A stretch of DNA of 64,000 bases from Aeromonas rivipollensis. GTDB lineage: Bacteria > Pseudomonadota > Gammaproteobacteria > Enterobacterales > Aeromonadaceae. The stretch spans positions 1,484,501 through 1,548,500 of the forward strand of contig NZ_CP149130.1 of the NCBI RefSeq assembly GCF_037811135.1, given 5' to 3'. Both the position numbers and the translations under genes were made by a program. The notes under the pieces were generated by a model, which saw nothing but the letters and a program-made list of their open reading frames with translations, ran no database searches and was not told the DNA's origin. Positions 7,980-17,439 of this stretch are shown here, one piece after another. The stretch's first letter is position 1. Each line of letters begins with the position of its first letter.

Positions 7980-8420
7980 GGTGGGCCCCAGACAGGGCAG
8001 CCCCTTCCGTGCTTACGTCTGCCTCGGGAAGTTAATCATACATTCGTTTGATTAATTATTTTTTTATTCCACCTCGGAATATACGCATCCAGATCAAGGA
8101 ATGGGGAAGGCGCCTGTGCATCGAAAGAGGTCTGAATGGCTCTTTTTCACCCTGTTTCTCCCTCAGAAAATAAGGGCAATAAGCCGATTTGATTAATTGG
8201 TGAGCGATTTTGGCGGGGAGATAAATTAACGGGAGATGAATCGAAGGTCTGTGAATTTAATAAATTGGTCGCTGTCAAGGGATTAACATCTGATACCTCT
8301 TTTCACCACCCTTGGAACATTTTTGGGATTAATTTTTCATGTTGTTCACATGCCGGTCTGATGCAATAAAATGCGGCATTTTTATTATACCAATAAGCCT
8401 TGAAACGATGAGGACATTGC
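7980..8420. other. Long A+T-rich regulatory region before cyoA
   Basis: About 440 bases without a supported gene. It is much richer in A+T than its surroundings (stretches such as TTTGATTAATTATTTTTTTATT), as expected of a heavily regulated promoter region. A loose promoter, TTGTTC at 8342 with AATAAA at 8365 (17-bp spacer), precedes cyoA. The ORFs on the minus strand here (8303-8656) run antisense into cyoA and show no protein-like features. Confidence 0.5.
8031..8060. promoter_or_regulatory. Possible ArcA-type direct-repeat site upstream of cyo
   Basis: GTTAATCAT at 8031 and GATTAATTAT at 8050 resemble the GTTAATTAAATGTTA-type repeats bound by phosphorylated ArcA, which represses cyo in enteric bacteria. 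The sequence match is partial and the link is by analogy. Confidence 0.3.
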
Positions 8421-9584
8421 ATGAGACCTTTTGAAGTAAAGAGGGGCTTGGGCGCTTTGCTGTTGATGGCAACCGCTGGCTTGCTGAGTGGCTGCGACAT
8501 GGCTCTGATGAGCCCCAAGGGGCAGGTTGGTCTGGAGCAGAAGTCACTGATATTGACCGCACTCGGGTTGATGTTAATCGTGGTGATTCCTGTGATTATT
8601 ATGACGGTGGCATTTGCTCGTAAATACAGAGCATCCAATACCACTGCCAAATACACCCCGGATTGGTCTCACTCCAACAAGATTGAAGCGGTCGTCTGGA
8701 CCGTGCCCATCATTATTGTTGCCATCCTGGCAGTGATTACCTGGAAAACTTCCCACTCCCTCGATCCCTACAAGCCGTTGGAATCTGACGTCAAGCCGAT
8801 CCAGGTCGATGTCATCTCCCTCGACTGGAAGTGGTTGTTCGTCTATCCGGAGCTGGGGATCGCCTCGGTCAACGAGCTGGCCTTCCCGGTCAACACCCCG
8901 ATCAACTTCCGGGTGACCTCAGACACAGTGATGAACTCCTTCTTCATCCCCCAGCTGGGCGGTCAGATCTACGCCATGGCCGGGATGCAGACCAAGCTGC
9001 ACCTAATTGCCAACGAGGCGGGTCAGTACAAGGGGATCTCCGGCAGTTACAGCGGCGCCGGTTTCTCCGGCATGAAGTTCAAGGCGATTGCCACCCAGGA
9101 CCAGGCCGGTTTCGATGCCTGGGTCGCCAAGGTGAAACAGTCTCCCAAGATGCTGAGCACCATGGGTGAGTTCGATGCCCTGGCCAAGAAGAGCGAAAAC
9201 CACCCGGTTGAGTACTTCGCCAGCGCCGATCCCAAGCTGTTCGTCAATGTGATCAACAAGTTCATGGGTGGCATGTCCCATGGCGGCCATGAGTCTGCAA
9301 AAGACGGCGCCATGGATCACGAGGCCATGAAGCATGACGCTGCAAAAGAGGGCGCCATGGATCACGAGACCATGAACCATGAGTCTGCAAAAGAAGGCGC
9401 CATGGATCACGAGACTATGAAGCATGACGCTGCAAAAGAGGGCGCCATGGACCACAAGGCCATGAACCATGACGCTGCAAAAGAAGGGAGCATGGACCAC
9501 GCGGCCATGAGTCATGACGAGCATGCCGGACACATGGCCACGTCTATGGCTGACAAGAGTGTGAAAGCAGGATCCGAGGAATAA
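8421..9584 (+). CDS. cyoA: Cytochrome bo3 ubiquinol oxidase subunit II, with a His/Met-rich repeat tail
   Basis: Subunit II of the proton-pumping quinol oxidase. Lipoprotein signal with lipobox LLSGC (Cys25), two membrane helices (about residues 45-70 and 90-110), then a cupredoxin-fold periplasmic domain ([39 protein letters not shown]) lacking the CuA ligands, as in quinol oxidases. At 387 residues it is clearly longer than the roughly 315-residue E. coli protein: residues 291-365 are five 15-residue repeats of the form [15 protein letters not shown], rich in His and Met, followed by an HDEHAGHM tail. ATG 8421 follows GAGGAC. First gene of cyoABCDE. Confidence 0.96.
   Translation: MRPFEVKRGLGALLLMATAGLLSGCDMALMSPKGQVGLEQKSLILTALGLMLIVVIPVIIMTVAFARKYRASNTTAKYTPDWSHSNKIEAVVWTVPIIIVAILAVITWKTSHSLDPYKPLESDVKPIQVDVISLDWKWLFVYPELGIASVNELAFPVNTPINFRVTSDTVMNSFFIPQLGGQIYAMAGMQTKLHLIANEAGQYKGISGSYSGAGFSGMKFKAIATQDQAGFDAWVAKVKQSPKMLSTMGEFDALAKKSENHPVEYFASADPKLFVNVINKFMGGMSHGGHESAKDGAMDHEAMKHDAAKEGAMDHETMNHESAKEGAMDHETMKHDAAKEGAMDHKAMNHDAAKEGSMDHAAMSHDEHAGHMATSMADKSVKAGSEE
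9291..9515 (+). repeat. Five tandem 45-bp repeats inside cyoA (His/Met-rich coding repeat)
   Basis: Units at 9291, 9336, 9381, 9426 and 9471, each 45 bp and in frame. Units alternate between two subtypes beginning GAGTCTGCAAAAG or GACGCTGCAAAAG. Each encodes one MDH and one M-(K/N/S)-H motif, a metal-ligand-like pattern. Confidence 0.95.
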
Positions 9585-9587
9585 TCG

Positions 9588-11564
9588 ATGTTTGGAAAAT
9601 TGACACTCGAGGCTATTCCGTACCATGAACCCATCATCATGGTCACGATAGCCGGTATCATCTTGGGTGGGCTGGCGATTGCCGGTCTCATCACTTATTA
9701 CGGCAAGTGGCAATATCTGTGGAAAGAGTGGCTCACCTCGGTGGACCACAAGCGCCTCGGTATCATGTATCTCATCTTAGGCATGGTCATGCTGCTGCGC
9801 GGCTTCGCCGATGCGGTCATGATGCGTGGTCAGCAGGTCATGGCCTCCGCCGGTAGCGAAGGCTACCTGAACGCGCACCACTACGATCAGATCTTCACCG
9901 CCCACGGCGTCATCATGATCTTCTTCGTGGCCATGCCGCTGGTGATCGGTCTGATGAACATAGTGGTGCCGCTGCAGATCGGTGCCCGTGACGTCGCCTT
10001 CCCCTTCTTGAACAACCTGAGCTTCTGGTTTACCGCCGCGGCCGTGGTGCTGATCAACGTCTCCCTCGGGGTCGGTGAATTCGCCCAGACCGGCTGGCTG
10101 GCCTATCCGCCCTTGTCGGGGCTGGAGTTCAGCCCGGGGGTAGGGGTCGATTACTGGATCTGGAGTCTTCAGATTTCCGGTCTCGGGACCCTGCTGACCG
10201 GTGTCAACTTCTTTGCCACCATCATCCGGATGCGTGCCCCCGGCATGACCATGATGCGTCTGCCGGTGTTCACCTGGACCGCCCTGTGCGCCAACATCCT
10301 GATCATCGCCTCCTTCCCGATCCTGACCGTCACCATCGCCCTGCTCACCGCAGACCGCTACCTGGGTACCCATTTCTTTACCAATGACATGGGTGGCAAC
10401 ATGATGATGTACATCAACCTGATCTGGGCCTGGGGTCACCCCGAGGTGTATATCCTGGTGCTGCCGGTGTTCGGGATCTTCTCCGAAGTGGTGGCGACCT
10501 TCTGCAAGAAGAAGTTGTTCGGCTACACCTCCCTGGTGTGGGCGACCGTGGCCATCACAGTGCTCTCCTTCGTGGTCTGGCTGCACCACTTCTTCACCAT
10601 GGGGTCCGGTGCCAACGTGAATGCCTTCTTCGGCATCACCACCATGATCATCTCCATCCCGACCGGGGTGAAGATCTTCAACTGGCTGTTCACCATGTAC
10701 CGCGGTCGCATCGAGTTCACCTCGCCCATGCTGTGGACCGTCGGCTTCATCATCACCTTCACCGTGGGTGGCATGACAGGGGTACTGCTCTCGGTGCCGG
10801 CTGCCAACTTCGTGCTGCACAACAGCCTGTTCCTGATCGCCCACTTCCACAACGTCATCATCGGCGGCGTGGTGTTCGGTTGCTTCGCAGGTATCACCTA
10901 CTGGTTCCCGAAGGCGTTCGGCTTCAAGCTGGATGACGTCTGGGGCAAGCGTGCCTTCTGGTTCTGGATCACCGGCTTCTTCGTGGCCTTCATGCCGCTC
11001 TACGTGCTGGGCTTCATGGGCATGACCCGTCGTGTCAGCCAGAACATCGATCCCGAGTTCCACGGCTGGCTGGTGGTTGCCGCCTGCGGCGCCGGCCTCA
11101 TCGCCCTCGGCGTCTTGTGCCAGCTGATCCAGGTCGTGGTCAGTATCCGTGACCGTGAGAAGAACCGTGACTGGACTGGCGATCCCTGGGGTGGCCGTAC
11201 CCTGGAGTGGGCCACCTCCTCTCCGCCCCCCTTCTACAACTTCGCCATCGAGCCCAAGGTGAAGGGTCTGGACGCCTTCTGGGAAGCGAAAGAGGACGGC
11301 AGCGCCTATCGCCAGCCGGCCAAGTACGCCCCCATCCACATGCCGAAGAACTCCGGTGCCGGTGTCATCATCGCCGCCTTCAGCGTGGTGTTTGGCTTTG
11401 CCATGATCTGGCACATCTGGTGGATGGCCATCGCCGGCTTCGTCGGCATGATCGCCACCTGGATCATCCACAGCTTCAACGACGATGTGGACTACTACGT
11501 ACAGGTTGACGAGATCGAGCGCATCGAAGGTCAGCATTTCGACAATATCAACAAGGTGGCTTAA
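9588..11564 (+). CDS. cyoB: Cytochrome bo3 ubiquinol oxidase subunit I
   Basis: The catalytic heme-copper subunit of about 15 membrane helices, 658 residues (E. coli 663). Heme b and o3 and CuB ligands are all visible: the first His in [11 protein letters not shown], the cross-linked His-Tyr pair in [12 protein letters not shown], the CuB His-His in [11 protein letters not shown], and the two hemes' His in [12 protein letters not shown]. The K-channel and D-channel regions look normal. The gene starts 3 bases after the cyoA stop, with GAGGAA in the cyoA tail as its ribosome site, so translation is probably coupled. Confidence 0.97.
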   Translation: MFGKLTLEAIPYHEPIIMVTIAGIILGGLAIAGLITYYGKWQYLWKEWLTSVDHKRLGIMYLILGMVMLLRGFADAVMMRGQQVMASAGSEGYLNAHHYDQIFTAHGVIMIFFVAMPLVIGLMNIVVPLQIGARDVAFPFLNNLSFWFTAAAVVLINVSLGVGEFAQTGWLAYPPLSGLEFSPGVGVDYWIWSLQISGLGTLLTGVNFFATIIRMRAPGMTMMRLPVFTWTALCANILIIASFPILTVTIALLTADRYLGTHFFTNDMGGNMMMYINLIWAWGHPEVYILVLPVFGIFSEVVATFCKKKLFGYTSLVWATVAITVLSFVVWLHHFFTMGSGANVNAFFGITTMIISIPTGVKIFNWLFTMYRGRIEFTSPMLWTVGFIITFTVGGMTGVLLSVPAANFVLHNSLFLIAHFHNVIIGGVVFGCFAGITYWFPKAFGFKLDDVWGKRAFWFWITGFFVAFMPLYVLGFMGMTRRVSQNIDPEFHGWLVVAACGAGLIALGVLCQLIQVVVSIRDREKNRDWTGDPWGGRTLEWATSSPPPFYNFAIEPKVKGLDAFWEAKEDGSAYRQPAKYAPIHMPKNSGAGVIIAAFSVVFGFAMIWHIWWMAIAGFVGMIATWIIHSFNDDVDYYVQVDEIERIEGQHFDNINKVA

Positions 11565-11568
11565 CTCC

Positions 11569-12180
11569 ATGGCGACTGACGTTCTACATCACTCTCACGG
11601 TGCCCATGAGGATGGGCACCATGATGCCGGTGCCACCAAGGTGTTCGGCTTCTGGATCTACCTGATGAGCGACTGCATCCTGTTTGCGACCCTGTTCGCA
11701 ACCTATGCAGTCCTGGTCAACGGCACCGCCGGCGGCCCCACCGGCAAGGACATCTTCGAACTGCCGTTCGTGTTCGCCGAAACCATGCTGCTGCTGCTGA
11801 GCTCCATCACCTTCGGGTTCGGCATGCTGGCCATGAACAAGAACAAGGTCTCCGCGGTCAACACCTGGCTGCTGGTCACCTTCATTCTTGGCGCCGGCTT
11901 CATCGCCATGGAGATCTACGAGTTCCATCATCTGATCGTCAATGATGCGGGCCCGGATCGCAGCGGCTTCCTGTCCGCCTTCTTCACCCTGGTTGGTACC
12001 CACGGTATCCACGTGACCAGCGGCCTTATCTGGATCATCGTGATGATGGTACTGATCAGCAAGAAGGGGCTGACCGAGCGCAACCGCACGCGCTTGATGT
12101 GCCTGAGTCTGTTCTGGCACTTCCTGGACGTGGTGTGGATCTGCGTCTTCACCGTGGTTTATCTGATGGGGGTCATGTAA
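11569..12180 (+). CDS. cyoC: Cytochrome bo3 ubiquinol oxidase subunit III
   Basis: 203 residues with five membrane helices, of the COX3 family; it supports assembly and stability of the oxidase. It opens with a His-rich cytoplasmic stretch ([15 protein letters not shown]), then [21 protein letters not shown], the glutamate-containing [10 protein letters not shown] and [18 protein letters not shown]. The ATG at 11569, 4 bases after the cyoB stop, is preferred over upstream in-frame starts that lie inside cyoB. Confidence 0.95.
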   Translation: MATDVLHHSHGAHEDGHHDAGATKVFGFWIYLMSDCILFATLFATYAVLVNGTAGGPTGKDIFELPFVFAETMLLLLSSITFGFGMLAMNKNKVSAVNTWLLVTFILGAGFIAMEIYEFHHLIVNDAGPDRSGFLSAFFTLVGTHGIHVTSGLIWIIVMMVLISKKGLTERNRTRLMCLSLFWHFLDVVWICVFTVVYLMGVM

Positions 12181-12510
12181 ATGAGTCATTCTGTTGACAA
12201 TCACGGCGCCAGCCACGGCAGCGTCAAGTCCTACATGACCGGCTTCGTGCTGTCACTCATCCTGACCGCGATCCCGTTCTGGATGGTGATGGACGGCTCC
12301 GCCTCCCATGCCATGGTGCTCGGCACAGTGGTGGCCATGGCGGTGGTGCAGATCTTCGTGCACCTGATCTACTTCCTGCACATGAACACCTCCTCCGAGG
12401 AGCGCTGGAACCTGGTGGCACTGGTCTTTACCGTGCTCATCATCGCCATCGTGGTCGTGGGTTCCCTGTGGATCATGTACAACCTCAACATCAACATGAT
12501 GGTTCACTGA
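12181..12510 (+). CDS. cyoD: Cytochrome bo3 ubiquinol oxidase subunit IV
   Basis: 109 residues, three membrane helices, starting directly after the cyoC stop codon. It contains the family block [20 protein letters not shown]. The small subunit is thought to help CuB loading and assembly of subunit I. The His-containing N terminus ([12 protein letters not shown]) precedes the first helix. Confidence 0.95.
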   Translation: MSHSVDNHGASHGSVKSYMTGFVLSLILTAIPFWMVMDGSASHAMVLGTVVAMAVVQIFVHLIYFLHMNTSSEERWNLVALVFTVLIIAIVVVGSLWIMYNLNINMMVH

Positions 12511-12523
12511 GCGGCTTGATGTG

Positions 12524-13414
12524 ATGATGAAGCAATACCTGCAAGTGACCAAGCCGGGCATCATCTTCGGTAACCTCATCTCGGTTATCGGCGGCTTCCT
12601 GCTGGCCTCGAAGGGGAGCCTGGATGTGCCCCTGTTCATCCTGACCATGGCGGGGGTGTCACTGGTGGTCGCCTCCGGTTGTGTGTTCAACAACTACATC
12701 GACCGGGACATCGACTGCATCATGGAGCGCACCAAGAACCGCGCCCTGGTGAGGGGGCTCATCGCCCCCGGTGTGTCGCTCTGGTATGCGAGCGCGCTGG
12801 GCGTTGCGGGCATTGCACTGCTCTACTTTGCGGCCAATCCGTTGGCCGCCTTGCTGGCGGTGCTGGGCTTCCTGGTCTATGTGGGGGTCTACAGCCTCTA
12901 CATGAAGCGTCACTCTGTCTATGGCACCCTGGTCGGCAGCCTCTCCGGCGCCGCGCCACCGGTTATCGGCTACTGCGCGGTGAGCGGCCAGTTCGACTCG
13001 GGGGCGCTTATCCTGCTGGCGATCTTCAGCCTGTGGCAGATGCCGCACTCCTATGCGATTGCCATCTTCCGCTTCAAGGATTACCAGGCCGCCAACATCC
13101 CTGTATTGCCGGTGGTGAAGGGGATTTCTGTGGCCAAGCACCACATCACCCTCTACATACTGGCGTTCATGGTGCCGACCCTGATGCTGTTCCTCGGCGG
13201 CTACGCCGGTTACAAGTACCTGATAGTCGCCACCGCGGTGAGCGTCTGGTGGCTGGGGATGGCGCTGTCTGGCTACAAGGCGGCGGTGGATGACTCCCTC
13301 TGGGCCCGCAAGTTGTTCATGTTCTCCATCGTCACCATTACCTGCCTCAGCGTGATGATGTCGGTGGACTTCCAGCCGGACGCAACTCCCGTGCTGGTGA
13401 GCATGCTGCCTTGA
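12524..13414 (+). CDS. cyoE: Protoheme IX farnesyltransferase (heme O synthase)
   Basis: A UbiA-family prenyltransferase that adds a farnesyl group to heme b to make heme O for the bo3 oxidase. 296 residues, about nine membrane helices. The Mg-pyrophosphate motif NNYIDRDID and the second conserved loop ([13 protein letters not shown]) are intact, and [19 protein letters not shown] is characteristic. Three possible starts (GTG 12521, ATG 12524, ATG 12527) lie in a row with no strong ribosome site; coupling to cyoD is likely. Confidence 0.95.
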   Translation: MMKQYLQVTKPGIIFGNLISVIGGFLLASKGSLDVPLFILTMAGVSLVVASGCVFNNYIDRDIDCIMERTKNRALVRGLIAPGVSLWYASALGVAGIALLYFAANPLAALLAVLGFLVYVGVYSLYMKRHSVYGTLVGSLSGAAPPVIGYCAVSGQFDSGALILLAIFSLWQMPHSYAIAIFRFKDYQAANIPVLPVVKGISVAKHHITLYILAFMVPTLMLFLGGYAGYKYLIVATAVSVWWLGMALSGYKAAVDDSLWARKLFMFSIVTITCLSVMMSVDFQPDATPVLVSMLP

Positions 13415-13450
13415 GTCACTGTGATATGACGCAGGAAAATCAATAGAATC

Positions 13451-13482
13451 CAGAGCCGGGAACCTTCCCGGCTCTGTTATTA
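13451..13482 (+). terminator. Terminator-like hairpin after cyoE
   Basis: CAGAGCCGGGAA (13451-13462) pairs with TTCCCGGCTCTG (13465-13476) around a very short loop, followed by a modest T-rich tail (TTATTAT). Confidence 0.7.
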
Positions 13483-13582
13483 TGTGGCCCGCCCCACGGG
13501 GCGCATTGTCGGCTTTTTCGGGTGTGGCGTGCCTTGTCATCCGCCCCTTTGTGTCTCCTCTCTCTGACCTATCGAGGCCATC

Positions 13583-14944
13583 ATGAATGATTTCACCATG
13601 ACGAGGGGCGAGCGCCGCGCGACCTGGGCGCTCGGCTCCGTCTTCTCGTTGCGCATGCTCGGCATGTTCATGGTCCTGCCGGTGCTGACCACCTACGGCA
13701 TGTCCCTGGCGGGCGCCTCGGAGGCGCTCATCGGTCTGGCCATCGGCATCTACGGCATGACCCAGGCCCTGTTCCAGATCCCCTTCGGGCTGCTCTCCGA
13801 TCGCATCGGCCGCAAGCCCCTTATCGTCGGCGGCCTGCTGATGTTTGCGGCAGGCAGCGTCATCGCCGCCCTGAGCGACTCCATCTGGGGGGTCATCGTC
13901 GGGCGCGCCCTGCAGGGGAGCGGCGCCATCTCCGCCGCCGTCATGGCACTCCTGTCTGATCTCACCCGGGAGCAGAACCGCACCAAGGCCATGGCCTTCA
14001 TCGGGGTGAGCTTTGGCATCACCTTCGCCATCGCCATGGTGACAGGCCCCCTGATCACCCAGGCGGTGGGGTTATCCGGCCTCTTCTGGCTCATCGCCCT
14101 GCTGGCGCTGGCGGCCATCGCCATGGTGATCTGGGTGGTGCCGACCCCGGCTGCCCACCTGCAAAATCGCGAGTCCGCCATGGTGCGCGGCGGTTTTCGC
14201 ACCGTGCTCACCAATGGGCGTCTGCTCAAGCTCAACCTCGGCATCCTCTGCGTCCACACCCTGCTGATGTCGAGCTTCGTGGCGCTGCCGCCCCTGCTCG
14301 AACAAGCAGGCCTGGCCCGGGAGCACCAGTGGCAGGCCTATCTGGCCACCATGCTGATCGCCTTCGTGAGCGTGGTGCCCTTCATCATCTATGCCGAGAA
14401 ACACCGCCAGATGAAGCGGGTGTTCCAGGCCTGCGTGCTGGTGATGCTGGTTGCCGAGCTGGTGCTGTGGCAGGCAGGCCTGCAGCTCTGGGGGCTGCTG
14501 CTGGGGCTGCAACTCTTCTTCGTCGGCTTCAACGTGATGGAGGCGCTGCTGCCGTCTCTTATCAGCAAGGAGTCGCCCCCGGGTTACAAGGGCACCGCCA
14601 TGGGGGTCTACTCCACCAGCCAGTTCCTCGGGGTCGCCATCGGCGGCAGCCTGGGGGGGCTGCTCTACAGCCTGGGGGGCGGCCCCCTGGTGTTTGGCGG
14701 CTGCGCCGTCCTGGCACTGCTCTGGTTTGGCGTCAGCCTCACCATGGCCGAGCCTCCCTACGTCAGCAGCCTGCGCATAGTGCTGCCGGAAGGGGTGGCC
14801 GCGAGTCCGGCCCTGGAGCAGAAGATCCGCGCCTGCGACGGGGTGAGCGACGTGCTGCTGGTGCCTGAGGAGCACTCCCTCTACGTGAAGGTGGACAGTA
14901 AGCGCCTGACCCGCAGCGATCTGGAGCGGCTGGTGGCCCTCTGA
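13583..14944 (+). CDS. yajR: MFS transporter, YajR type
   Basis: Twelve-helix major facilitator protein of 453 residues. Motif A is present (GLLSDRIGRKP) in the loop between helices 2 and 3, and the C terminus carries a soluble ferredoxin-like extension of about 65 residues (SLRIVLPEGVAASPALEQKI...SLYVKVDSKRLTRSDLERL), the feature that separates YajR from other drug-type MFS proteins. The gene follows cyoABCDE in E. coli too, which supports the assignment. Substrate is unknown. ATG 13583 follows GAGG. Confidence 0.9.
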   Translation: MNDFTMTRGERRATWALGSVFSLRMLGMFMVLPVLTTYGMSLAGASEALIGLAIGIYGMTQALFQIPFGLLSDRIGRKPLIVGGLLMFAAGSVIAALSDSIWGVIVGRALQGSGAISAAVMALLSDLTREQNRTKAMAFIGVSFGITFAIAMVTGPLITQAVGLSGLFWLIALLALAAIAMVIWVVPTPAAHLQNRESAMVRGGFRTVLTNGRLLKLNLGILCVHTLLMSSFVALPPLLEQAGLAREHQWQAYLATMLIAFVSVVPFIIYAEKHRQMKRVFQACVLVMLVAELVLWQAGLQLWGLLLGLQLFFVGFNVMEALLPSLISKESPPGYKGTAMGVYSTSQFLGVAIGGSLGGLLYSLGGGPLVFGGCAVLALLWFGVSLTMAEPPYVSSLRIVLPEGVAASPALEQKIRACDGVSDVLLVPEEHSLYVKVDSKRLTRSDLERLVAL

Positions 14945-15001
14945 GGGCAGCCAGGGGCGCGGCTGCTATGCTGAGATCCTCAATCACAGGAGGAAAGGCT
15001 C

Positions 15002-15370
15002 ATGTCATATGTGGACGGATTCGTGATCGCCGTGCCCACGGTCAACAAGCAGGCCCTGATCGACCATGCGGGGCTGTTTGACCCCATCTTTCTCGAATAT
15101 GGGGCCACCCGGGTGCTGGAGTGCTGGGGGGATGACGTGCCCCACGGCAAGCAGACCGACTTTTACCGCGCGGTGGCGGCCAAGGAGGACGAAAGCGTGG
15201 TCTTCTCCTGGGTGGAGTGGCCGAGCAAGGCGGTACGGGATGAGGCCATGACCAAAATGATGAAGGATCCCAGGATGGATCCGGCCAGCCCCATGCACCA
15301 GACCATGCCCTTCGATGGCGCCCGGATGATCTTCGGGGGCTTCACCACAGTGCTGGAGCTCAAGGGCTGA
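15002..15370 (+). CDS. DUF1428 family protein (YbaA-like)
   Basis: 122 residues with the DUF1428 pattern: starts SYVDGFVIAVPTVNKQ, then EYGATRVLECWGDDVPHGK, FSWVEWPSKAVRDEAM, and DPRMDPASPMHQTMPFDGARMIFGGF. These are small ferredoxin-like-fold proteins of unknown role. ATG 15002 follows a strong AGGAGG. The last 30 coding bases plus the stop region are repeated imperfectly just downstream (15406-15451). Confidence 0.9.
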   Translation: MSYVDGFVIAVPTVNKQALIDHAGLFDPIFLEYGATRVLECWGDDVPHGKQTDFYRAVAAKEDESVVFSWVEWPSKAVRDEAMTKMMKDPRMDPASPMHQTMPFDGARMIFGGFTTVLELKG

Positions 15371-15405
15371 TACCCGCCAGAGCCAAAAGCCCGACTGGTC
15401 TTTGA

Positions 15406-15451
15406 GGGCTTCACCATTGTGGCTGGAGCTCAAGGGCTGATACCCCGCCAG
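15406..15451 (+). repeat. Partial duplicate of the 3' end of the DUF1428 gene
   Basis: The segment GGGCTTCACCA...TGGAGCTCAAGGGCTGATACC...CGCCAG at 15337-15380 (end of the gene, including the stop) recurs at 15406-15451 with a few substitutions and two inserted bases. The second copy is not part of an intact gene. Confidence 0.85.
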
Positions 15452-15476
15452 CGACGCCCAGGCCCGTCAGATGATG

Positions 15477-15504
15477 AAAAAGCCCGCCATTCGGCGGGCT
15501 TTTT
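15477..15504. terminator. Bidirectional Rho-independent terminator between the DUF1428 gene and tauD
   Basis: Perfect 12-bp stem AAAAAGCCCGCC (15477-15488), loop ATTC, complement 15493-15504. Confidence 0.9.
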
Positions 15505-15543
15505 GCTGGGCGTTATCTCATGGTCGCTGTCCATGGTGGCAGT

Positions 15544-16395
15544 TCAGCCCGGACGCCAGAAGGGCTTGTCCCCGAGGATGGTGGCCCTGTGCATCACCCG
15601 GCGCGCCGGCAGGTAGTCGGCATTGGCATAGTGCTGGGTCACCCTGTTGTCCCAGATGGCGATGTCGTTCTCCTGCCAGCGCCAGCGCACCTGAAACTCG
15701 GGGCGGCGAATGTGCTCGAACAGGAAGCCCAGCAGCGCCTCGCTCTCCTTGGAGGGCAGCCCAGGTAGCCGGGTGGTGAAGCCCTCGTTGACGAACAGCG
15801 CCTGCCTGCCGCTCACTGGATGGGTGCGGATCACCGGGTGGCGCAGGGGCGGGTGACGGGCCACGGCAGCCTGCCAGCGCTGTCGCTCGGCCTCGCTGCC
15901 GTCGTGGCGGTGAGCCGGGAATGACTTGGTGAAGTCATGCTCCGCCTCCAGCCCAGCCAGCAGCTTTTGCAGGGGAGGGGAGAGCGCCGCCAGCGCCGCT
16001 ATGCCGCTGGCCCAGAGGGTGTCTCCCCCCGTGGGGGGCAGCTGCTTGGCCGCCAGTATGGCCAGCGCCGGGGGGGTCTCGATAAAGGTCACGTCGGTGT
16101 GCCAGTTGTCGTTGTCCGGCGGATTGCCGTCGTGGGTGTCGAGCACGATGATCTCCTCGGCCTCCTCGGTGTGGGGATAGACGGGATGGATGTGCAAGTC
16201 CCCGAAGCGGTTGGCCAGCGCCCGCTGCTGGCGGGGGCTGATGGGCTGGTTGCGCAGGAACAGCACCTGGTATTTGAGCAGGGCGCGGTGGATCTGCTCG
16301 AACTGCCCCTGAGTCAGGGGATCGCCGAGGTCTATCCCGGCGATCTCGGCGCCGATATGGGGGCCGAGGGGGGTGATGGTCAGCTTGTCGTTCAT
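15544..16395 (-). CDS. tauD: Taurine dioxygenase (alpha-ketoglutarate-dependent)
   Basis: Fe(II)/2-oxoglutarate oxygenase that hydroxylates taurine so that it breaks down to aminoacetaldehyde and sulfite, supplying sulfur during sulfate starvation. 283 residues, the same as E. coli TauD. The iron ligands are visible: His-x-Asp in NWHTDVTF and the distal His in [14 protein letters not shown]; the 2-oxoglutarate-binding Arg is in the [12 protein letters not shown] tail. Start ATG 16395 ([20 protein letters not shown]) follows GGAGAAG and overlaps the stop of a tiny ORF made by the tandem repeat described at 16391-16685. Last gene of tauABCD. Confidence 0.96.
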   Translation of the reverse strand: MNDKLTITPLGPHIGAEIAGIDLGDPLTQGQFEQIHRALLKYQVLFLRNQPISPRQQRALANRFGDLHIHPVYPHTEEAEEIIVLDTHDGNPPDNDNWHTDVTFIETPPALAILAAKQLPPTGGDTLWASGIAALAALSPPLQKLLAGLEAEHDFTKSFPAHRHDGSEAERQRWQAAVARHPPLRHPVIRTHPVSGRQALFVNEGFTTRLPGLPSKESEALLGFLFEHIRRPEFQVRWRWQENDIAIWDNRVTQHYANADYLPARRVMHRATILGDKPFWRPG

Positions 16396-16505
16396 TGTTC
16401 TTCTCCATGCCAGGGGGTCAGCCTGCGCTGTAGGGCTCTCAAGCCCAGTTCCAATAGGAAGGCGATGTGAAGGATCACCATGGGAGCGGTCAGCTTGTGG
16501 TTCAT
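16392..16505 (-). pseudogene. Junction stub ORF 1 (tauD 5' end joined to tauC 3' end)
   Basis: A 37-codon ORF reading [13 protein letters not shown] then [15 protein letters not shown] and the tauC tail. Its TGA overlaps the tauD ATG (ATGA), and its ATG overlaps the stop of stub 2, so ribosomes could pass along the chain. It is probably a by-product of duplication; whether the peptide is stable or useful is unknown. Confidence 0.75.
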
Positions 16506-16615
16506 TGTCCTTCTCCATGCCAGGGGGTCAGCCTGCGCTGTAGGGCTCTCAAGCCCAGTTCCAATACGAAGGCGATGTGAAGGATTACCATGGGAGCGGT
16601 CAGCTTGTGGTTCAT
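16502..16615 (-). pseudogene. Junction stub ORF 2 (tauD 5' end joined to tauC 3' end)
   Basis: Second 37-codon copy, differing at one residue in the tauC-derived part (IAFVLELG) and in its C-terminal GEGQ versus GEEQ. Its ATG overlaps the tauC stop codon in an ATGA arrangement and its stop overlaps the start of stub 1. Confidence 0.75.
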
Positions 16616-17439
16616 TGTCCTTCTCCATGCCAGGGGGTCAGCCTGCGCTGTAGGGCTCTCAAGCCCAGTTCCAATAGGAAGGCGATCAGAGCGATCACCA
16701 GAATGCCTGCCAGCACCACGTCGGTGGCGAGAAACTCGCCGGCAGATTGCACCATGAAGCCCACCCCGCGGGTGGCGGCGATGAGTTCGGCCGCCACCAG
16801 GGTGGACCAGCCCACCCCGAGGCCGATGCGCAGCCCGGTCAGTATGTCCGGCAGGGCGCCGGGCAGTATCACGTGCCACAGCACCTGCATCCGGGATGCC
16901 CCCAGCGCCTGGGCCGCCCGCACTCGCACCGCTTTGGCGCTCTGCACCCCCGCCAGGGTCGCCATGGCCACGGGGGCGAAGATGGCCAGATAGATGAGCA
17001 GCACCTTGGAGGTCTCGCCGATGCCGAACCAGATCACCATCAGGGGCAGGTAGGCCAGCGGCGGCACCGGGCGGTAGAGCTCGATCAGCGGATCCAGCAT
17101 GCCCCGCACCGTGGGGCTGAGCCCCATGGCGATGCCGGCCGCGATGCCAAAGAAGGCCGCCGCCACCAGGGCGATGAGGATGCGACCCAGGCTGGCCCCC
17201 AGGTGTTGCCACAGGGTGGCGTCCATGAAGCCCTGCGGCCCGGCTATGGTAAGGAGCTGTGCCAGCACCCGCTGTGGGGGCGGCAGGAACAGGGGATCGA
17301 CCCAGCCGAGCCGGGCCACCAGCCACCAGAGGGCCAGCAGGGCGATCAGGGTGGCGAGGCTCAGGGTCAGCCGGCGCGGCAGCGGCCAGCGCAGGGTGCG
17401 CCTGCCGGCGCCCAGCTGTCGGGTGAGGGCGATGCTCAT
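16612..17439 (-). CDS. tauC: Taurine ABC transporter permease
   Basis: Inner-membrane permease of the taurine importer, 275 residues with about six helices. The EAA-type loop that contacts the ATPase is visible ([37 protein letters not shown]). The ATG at 17439 overlaps the tauB stop by 4 bases with GGAGG just upstream. Its last 24 codons are the ones copied in the tandem repeat that follows. Confidence 0.95.
   Translation of the reverse strand: MSIALTRQLGAGRRTLRWPLPRRLTLSLATLIALLALWWLVARLGWVDPLFLPPPQRVLAQLLTIAGPQGFMDATLWQHLGASLGRILIALVAAAFFGIAAGIAMGLSPTVRGMLDPLIELYRPVPPLAYLPLMVIWFGIGETSKVLLIYLAIFAPVAMATLAGVQSAKAVRVRAAQALGASRMQVLWHVILPGALPDILTGLRIGLGVGWSTLVAAELIAATRGVGFMVQSAGEFLATDVVLAGILVIALIAFLLELGLRALQRRLTPWHGEGQ

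Larger units (their letters stand above)
16391..16685 (-). repeat. 110-bp tandem repeat at the tauC/tauD junction (two full copies plus the parental end)
   Basis: Copies begin at 16391, 16501 and 16611, exactly 110 bp apart; the first two are full, and the third runs into the genuine 3' end of tauC at about 16685. Each unit, read on the minus strand, has a tauD-like start (MNHKLT), a short linker and the last 24 codons of tauC. Copies differ at only a few bases. Confidence 0.95.

Noticed and set aside
9291-9515. CRISPR-like array
   Set aside because: The 45-bp repeats are contiguous, in frame and coding; no spacers. No CRISPR array was found anywhere in the window.
9777-11570. 597-codon minus-strand open frame opposite cyoB
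   Set aside because: Antisense shadow rich in His, Asp and Gly; cyoB is unmistakable.
16391-16685. Insertion sequence or attachment-site footprint
   Set aside because: No inverted ends, no transposase and no integrase; the repeats are direct copies of the flanking gene ends.
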